Positions 60,042 through 64,000 of a stretch of DNA of 64,000 nucleotides are shown one piece after another. Position 1 is the stretch's first letter; every line of letters starts with the position of its first letter. The notes under the pieces are model-generated. The model worked only from the letters and a program-made list of their open reading frames with translations, did not search any database and was not told the origin of the DNA. This DNA is from Roseomonas nitratireducens (GTDB lineage Bacteria > Pseudomonadota > Alphaproteobacteria > Acetobacterales > Acetobacteraceae). The DNA is taken from the NCBI RefSeq assembly GCF_017813355.1, contig NZ_JAGIYZ010000017.1, positions 1 through 64,000 of the forward strand. The letters run 5' to 3'. Both the position numbers and the translations under genes were made by a program.

Positions 60042-60358
60042 CCCCGCCGGCGGGCCGGCGCCGCGGCGCGGGCGGGCAGCAGCATCTGCGGCGCGCGCAT
60101 CCGGCGTCCGCCGCCGCGCGGGCCCTCGTCCCGCCCGTCCAGCAGCATCACCGCCGCGCCGATCTGCACGGAACCGAAGGTCAGGCCGCTGAAGAACCAG
60201 AGCAGCGCGATGACCGGCACCCCGCCATGACGGAGGATGAGCGTGCCGCCCCCGCCCGGATCGGCCCAGAGCACCGCGCCCACGAACAGCGCGGCCAAGC
60301 CGAAGCCGACGATGCCGTGGACCAGCATGAAGCGGACGGCGACGGGCAGGCGGGCCAT
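60038..60358 (-). CDS. Small hypothetical membrane protein
   Basis: 106 residues. Two hydrophobic segments (about 9-31, LVHGIVGFGLAALFVGAVLW, and about 46-70, VPVIALLWFFSGLTFGSVQI) are joined by a GGGG-containing loop, followed by an Arg/Pro-rich basic tail. AGGAGAACGCCC precedes the ATG. Its stop overlaps the convergent binding protein gene by four bases. I recognise no family. Real by SD and membrane pattern, function unknown. Confidence 0.6.
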   Translation of the reverse strand: MARLPVAVRFMLVHGIVGFGLAALFVGAVLWADPGGGGTLILRHGGVPVIALLWFFSGLTFGSVQIGAAVMLLDGRDEGPRGGGRRMRAPQMLLPARAAAPARRRG

Positions 60359-60416
60359 GGGCGTTCTCCTGGCTGCAAGGCGAAGATAGGCGCGTCGCGG
60401 CCGGGCGCAACCGCGC

Positions 60417-61244
60417 TCAGCCCCCCTTCACGCCCCCGGCCGTCAGCCCGGCGACGATCTGCTTCTGCGCCAGCAGCGTCAGCAGCAACACCGGCGCGGT
60501 GACGAGCAGCGCCGCGGCCGAGAGCGGGCCCCAGGAGATCTGCTCGAAGGTCAGCATGTTGTTGACCGCGACCGGCAGCGTCCGCGTCTCCCGCCCCGCC
60601 AGCACCATGGCGAAGATGAAATTGTTCCAGGAGAAGATGAAGGCCAGGATGGTCGCGACCGTGATGCCCGGCTTGGCGAGCGGCATCGCGACATGGCGGA
60701 AGGCCTGCCAGATGGTCGCGCCGTCGACCAGCGCCGCTTCCTCGAGTTCCGCCGGCAGCCCCTCGAAGAAGCCCATCATGATCCACACCACGATGGGCAC
60801 GGTGATGACGAGGTGGGTGACGATGATCGGCGCCAGCGTGCCGGTCAGCCCGATCCACTGGAACAGCAGGAACAGCGGGATCAGGTAGGACAGGCCCGGC
60901 GTGATGCGCGCGATCAGGATCACGACCGCGGCCTTGGTCGCGCGCATCTTCGCGATGCCGTAGCCCGCCGGCACGCCGAACAGGATGGCGAGCCCCGTCG
61001 CGCTGAAGGACACGATGACGGAGTTCAGCGCATAGGTCAGGAAGTCGTTGCGCTCGAACACCGCGGCGAAGTTGTCCCACACCGGCGGGTTGGGGATGAA
61101 GACCGGCGGGAAGTCGGTGTTGTCGAGCTCGGTCTTGAGCGAGAGCGACAGCATCCACAGGAACACCAGGATGGCCGGGGAGACGAGCATCAGCACGCCG
61201 AAGCCGAAGCCGATGTTCCCGGCGATGCGCTTGACCCTGCGCAT
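60417..61244 (-). CDS. Carbohydrate ABC transporter permease (MalG/UgpE-type)
   Basis: 275 residues with six hydrophobic segments. EEAALVDGATIWQAFRHVAMPLAKPG is the EAA loop (core DGATIWQAFRHVAMPLAKPG). NFIFAMVLAGRE follows. MRRVKRIAGNIGFG is the start, overlapping the upstream permease stop by one base (TGATG). Forms the channel with the MalF-like partner. Confidence 0.92.
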   Translation of the reverse strand: MRRVKRIAGNIGFGFGVLMLVSPAILVFLWMLSLSLKTELDNTDFPPVFIPNPPVWDNFAAVFERNDFLTYALNSVIVSFSATGLAILFGVPAGYGIAKMRATKAAVVILIARITPGLSYLIPLFLLFQWIGLTGTLAPIIVTHLVITVPIVVWIMMGFFEGLPAELEEAALVDGATIWQAFRHVAMPLAKPGITVATILAFIFSWNNFIFAMVLAGRETRTLPVAVNNMLTFEQISWGPLSAAALLVTAPVLLLTLLAQKQIVAGLTAGGVKGG

Positions 61245-62164
61245 CACGAATCCTTCACCCGCGCGCGGGTCCACAGCAGCACCATCGCGAGCGCGATGAT
61301 GATGGTGAAGAACACGACCACGACGGCGCTGGCGTAGCCCAGGTTGTAGTAAGCGAAGGCCTGCAGATACAGGAAGATGTTGATGGTCTCGCTCGCCGTC
61401 CCCGGCCCACCCTGGGTGATGACGTAGATCGTGTCGAAGGCCTTGAGCGCGTCGATGGTGCGGATGATCAGCGCCACCACCAGGAAGGGCGCGAGTAGCG
61501 GCAGCGTGATGTGCCGGAAGGCCTGCCAGGGCGTGGCACCGTCGATCTTCGCCGCCTCGTACGGATCAATGGGCAGGGAGGCGAGCCCGCCGAGCAGGAT
61601 CAGCATCACCAGCGGCGTCCAGTGCCAGACCTCGACCATCACCAGCGTCGGGATCACGCTCGACGCCTCGTAGACCCACATGCTGGGCGGGATGCCCATT
61701 TGCTGCAGCAGCCAGTTCAGCACGCCGAGCTGCGGATGGAACATCATGGTCCACACCAGCGCGACGGCGACGGGCGTGGCCATCATCGGCAGGATGAAGA
61801 TGGTCCGCGCCAGCCCGCGCAGCGGGAACTTCCGGTGGAAGGCGAGTGCCGCGAGCAGCCCCAGCACCATGGGGATCAGCACCGACAGCGCGGTGAAGTA
61901 CAGCGTCCGCACGATCGAGAGCAGGAAGCGCTCGTCCGAGACGAGCTTCGCGTAGTTGGCGAAGCCGACCCAGCTGGACCCGCCGCCGAGCCGGTATTCA
62001 TGCGCCGACATCCAGAGCGTGAAGACCCAGGGGAAGATGATGGTGGCGAGCACGACCGCGCCGCAGGGCACGACGAACCACCAGTATTGCCGTGCATAGT
62101 TGCGCCGGCGGCGGGGCGCGCTGCCCGCCGCCGCGCCGTCCAGCGTGGCCGTGGTGCCGGCCAC
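61244..62164 (-). CDS. Carbohydrate ABC transporter permease (MalF/UgpA-type)
   Basis: 306 residues from a GTG five bases after the binding-protein stop; no ATG suits. A basic N-terminal tail (RRRRNYARQYWW) precedes the first helix. EAAKIDGATPWQAFRHITLP is the EAA loop. Start confidence is moderate because the SD is weak; it may rely on coupling. Confidence 0.9.
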   Translation of the reverse strand: MAGTTATLDGAAAGSAPRRRRNYARQYWWFVVPCGAVVLATIIFPWVFTLWMSAHEYRLGGGSSWVGFANYAKLVSDERFLLSIVRTLYFTALSVLIPMVLGLLAALAFHRKFPLRGLARTIFILPMMATPVAVALVWTMMFHPQLGVLNWLLQQMGIPPSMWVYEASSVIPTLVMVEVWHWTPLVMLILLGGLASLPIDPYEAAKIDGATPWQAFRHITLPLLAPFLVVALIIRTIDALKAFDTIYVITQGGPGTASETINIFLYLQAFAYYNLGYASAVVVVFFTIIIALAMVLLWTRARVKDS

Positions 62165-62168
62165 GCGG

Positions 62169-63503
62169 TCAGCCCGCCCGTTCGGACTGTTCGAGCACGG
62201 GGCGGAAGGCCTCGGTCGCGCGGCGGAGTTCGGTCGCGACATCAGCGCCGCCGATGGTGCTGGTCAGCGCCGCGCCGATCGTGTCGCGGAATTCCGTCAC
62301 GGGCACGATCTCCGGCAGGCCCGGGCGGCTGATCCGCCCGCTTTCCACCAGCGTCGAGAAGTATTCGCGGGAGAAGCGGCTGCCCGCGATCGCCTCCTCG
62401 TTCCGGTATGCGGAGGTGCGCGCCGGCGACCCGGCGCCGGAGGTGAGGAAGCGGAGCTGGTTCGTCTTGTTCAGCGCCCACTGCACATAGAGCCAGGCCG
62501 CGCCCTTCTTGCGGCTCGCCTCGGCGATGCCGAGCGCGGTGCCGAACATGGCGCAATGGTGGTGCCCCGGCCCGCGCGGGACGACCGCGTAGCCGACCTT
62601 GCCGGCGACGCGCGAGCGCGTGCGATCCTCGAGCGGAGCCGCGAAGCCCACGCCATCCAGCCAGAAGCCGGCGCGGCCCTGCATGAAGCTCGTCTGCGCC
62701 TCGTTCCAGTTGAAGCCGGCGACACCCGGCGGCGAGCAGTCCCGCAGCAGCTTCTTGTAGAACTCGCCGGCCCAGATCGCGTCCGCGCTGTCGGTCACCA
62801 GCCGCCGGTTCGCATCCAGGCAGTCGCGCTGCTGCGTGCCGAGCAGGAAGGAGGACCACAGCACCACATTCGCGTTGCGCAGCCCGCGGCCGACATTGCC
62901 ATAGATCTGGCGCGACGGGTCGTTCAGGCGCCGCGCGCTCTCGTACATCTCGTCGAAGGTCTGCGGGACGCGGATGTTCTTCGCCTCCAGCAATTCCTTG
63001 TTGTAGTAGAGGATGAAGTAGTCGGTGAACTCCGGCATGGTGTCCATCCGCCCATCCGCCTGGGTGGAATAGGCGACGGCGCCGGCGCCGAAATCCGCGA
63101 AGTCGAGATCGGGCGAAGTGATGCTCGCATCCTGCATCAGCGCGCGGATGTCGGTGCACCAGCGCGCGCGGCCGACCTGCCGCTTGTTCACGTGCAGGCT
63201 GATGTTGATCACGTCGAAGGACGGGCGGCCGGAGGCGAACTCGATGACGAATTTCTGCCGGTGCTGCTGCTCGGGGATCTGTTCGGACCCCACGCGGATG
63301 CCGGTCAGGTCCTCGAATTCCCGCTGGTTCTGGATCAGGATCTGACTGCGCGGATTGGCCGTCAGGCTCACCTCGATCCGCTCGCCGGCGAATCGCTTCC
63401 AGTCGAATTGCGACTGCGCGTTCGCCTGCCGCACGATCGGCGGCGCGGCCAGCAGGCCCGCCCCGGCCGCGAGCGCGCCGCGCCGCGTGATGCCATGGCT
63501 CAT
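62169..63503 (-). CDS. Carbohydrate ABC transporter extracellular substrate-binding protein (family 1)
   Basis: 444 residues with a twin-arginine-like signal MSHGITRRGALAAGAGLLAAP. Family 1 features include RIEVSLTANPRSQILIQNQ near the start, YNKELLEAKNIRVPQTFDE mid-protein, and YVQWALNKTNQLRFL. GGAGGGAACGAG precedes the ATG. First gene of the SBP-permease-permease operon. Sugar or polyol ligand unknown. Confidence 0.9.
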   Translation of the reverse strand: MSHGITRRGALAAGAGLLAAPPIVRQANAQSQFDWKRFAGERIEVSLTANPRSQILIQNQREFEDLTGIRVGSEQIPEQQHRQKFVIEFASGRPSFDVINISLHVNKRQVGRARWCTDIRALMQDASITSPDLDFADFGAGAVAYSTQADGRMDTMPEFTDYFILYYNKELLEAKNIRVPQTFDEMYESARRLNDPSRQIYGNVGRGLRNANVVLWSSFLLGTQQRDCLDANRRLVTDSADAIWAGEFYKKLLRDCSPPGVAGFNWNEAQTSFMQGRAGFWLDGVGFAAPLEDRTRSRVAGKVGYAVVPRGPGHHHCAMFGTALGIAEASRKKGAAWLYVQWALNKTNQLRFLTSGAGSPARTSAYRNEEAIAGSRFSREYFSTLVESGRISRPGLPEIVPVTEFRDTIGAALTSTIGGADVATELRRATEAFRPVLEQSERAG

Positions 63504-63585
63504 CTCGTTCCCTCCGCGTCGCGCGGCGGGTTCGTCCCCGCCTTGCGCGGGGTGATGTTCGGCCCGAAACGGCCGGGGCCGCAAG

Positions 63586-64000
63586 TCAGCGCGCGATGCG
63601 GCGCAGCGGCTCGAGCACGGCGGGGTCGGTGATCGGCGTGGTGTCCCAGGGCGCCTCGGGCGGCGGATCGAGCGTCTCGAACACCGTCGCGAGCTCGATT
63701 GCCCCCGTCTCGGTCGGCCGCGGATAGGGCGTGGGGTCCGGCGCGCCGGGTGCCTTGGGCTTGCCGATGGCGACGAAGAATTCCTCGAGCCCGGCCGGGA
63801 TCAGCATCCACATCATCCGGAAGGGATGCGCCCCGTCGTTGATGAAGCCGTGCCGCACATGCGGCGGCGCGACCATGAAGGTCCCGGCCGTGATCCGCCG
63901 CACCTCGCCATCGAGCCGCGCGAGGCATTCCCCGGCGACGATCCAGAAGATCTCGGTCTGCGCCGGGTGCGCGTGCTCGCGGATCTTGCCCAGCGGCGGC
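63586..64000 (-). CDS. Cupin domain-containing protein (partial, 5' end off window)
   Basis: About 138 C-terminal residues; the start lies beyond the right edge. IREHAHPAQTEIFWIVAGE is the first cupin motif with HxH and Glu metal ligands, and PPHVRHGFIN the second. Probably a small metal-binding sensor, isomerase or dioxygenase. Upstream of the sugar importer on the same strand with 82 bases between, so possibly in the same operon. Confidence 0.85.
   Translation of the reverse strand, partial: PPLGKIREHAHPAQTEIFWIVAGECLARLDGEVRRITAGTFMVAPPHVRHGFINDGAHPFRMMWMLIPAGLEEFFVAIGKPKAPGAPDPTPYPRPTETGAIELATVFETLDPPPEAPWDTTPITDPAVLEPLRRIAR

Overview
The window is about 70% GC chromosomal DNA. Long overlapping operons, many Bug-type (TctC-like) periplasmic binding proteins, ABC importers, a minCDE operon, pobA and an IorAB-type molybdenum hydroxylase suggest an alphaproteobacterium of the Acetobacteraceae (Roseomonas-like). 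This is inferred from gene content only; no rRNA or tRNA marker is present. Nearly every base is coding. The only gene-free stretch over 300 bases is 50544-50971.

Layout: 1-2998 (minus) is a three-subunit HcnABC/opine-oxidase-like amine oxidase behind a GST. 3101-4944 is a class III aminotransferase translationally coupled to an isolated phage tail-tube-like gene. 5698-11276 is a catabolic run: SDR, amidase, enoyl-CoA hydratase, dienoyl-CoA-reductase-like SDR, flavin monooxygenase and Fe-ADH/maleylacetate-reductase-like enzyme. 11273-21449 holds a DadA-like oxidase, a TauD/FAH/Bug operon, a Bug/PEP-mutase-like lyase/haloacid dehalogenase operon, another Bug protein, DUF1028 and tartrate dehydrogenase. 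21532-26290 is a five-gene operon (NMT1-type SBP, ATPase, permease, amidohydrolase, cyclase). 26294-31508 has a HIBADH-like enzyme, an MFS transporter, an enoyl-CoA hydratase, a Gfo/Idh oxidoreductase and pobA. 31628-36880 is a dipeptide/opine-type ABC importer whose binding protein converges on its permease/ATPase operon. 36928-42703 carries ggt, two Bug proteins, an NMT1-like protein and a MetE-like protein. 42759-44670 is minCDE. 44899-48527 is a second NMT1-like protein followed by thioesterase, hydroxyacid dehydrogenase, alpha/beta hydrolase and MOSC genes.

The most unusual part is 48531-53424. A SARP/TPR regulator diverges, across an AT-rich intergenic region with two inverted repeats sharing a TGTGCC half-site, from a gene made almost entirely of twelve 18-residue repeats. 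Each repeat divides into three hexads that fit the left-handed parallel beta-helix rule, and nearly all differences between repeats fall at third codon positions. A DUF6065-like gene and a DUF169 gene follow. I found no known family for the repeat protein; it is the best candidate here for something undescribed.

The right end, 53461-64000, holds an M20 amidohydrolase, an AhpD-like protein, IorB/IorA, a polar amino-acid ABC permease/SBP pair, a sugar ABC SBP and two permeases with no ATPase in view, and a truncated cupin gene. Overall the region is a scavenging and catabolism region for carboxylates, amines, opines/peptides and aromatics, with the cell-division operon embedded in it.
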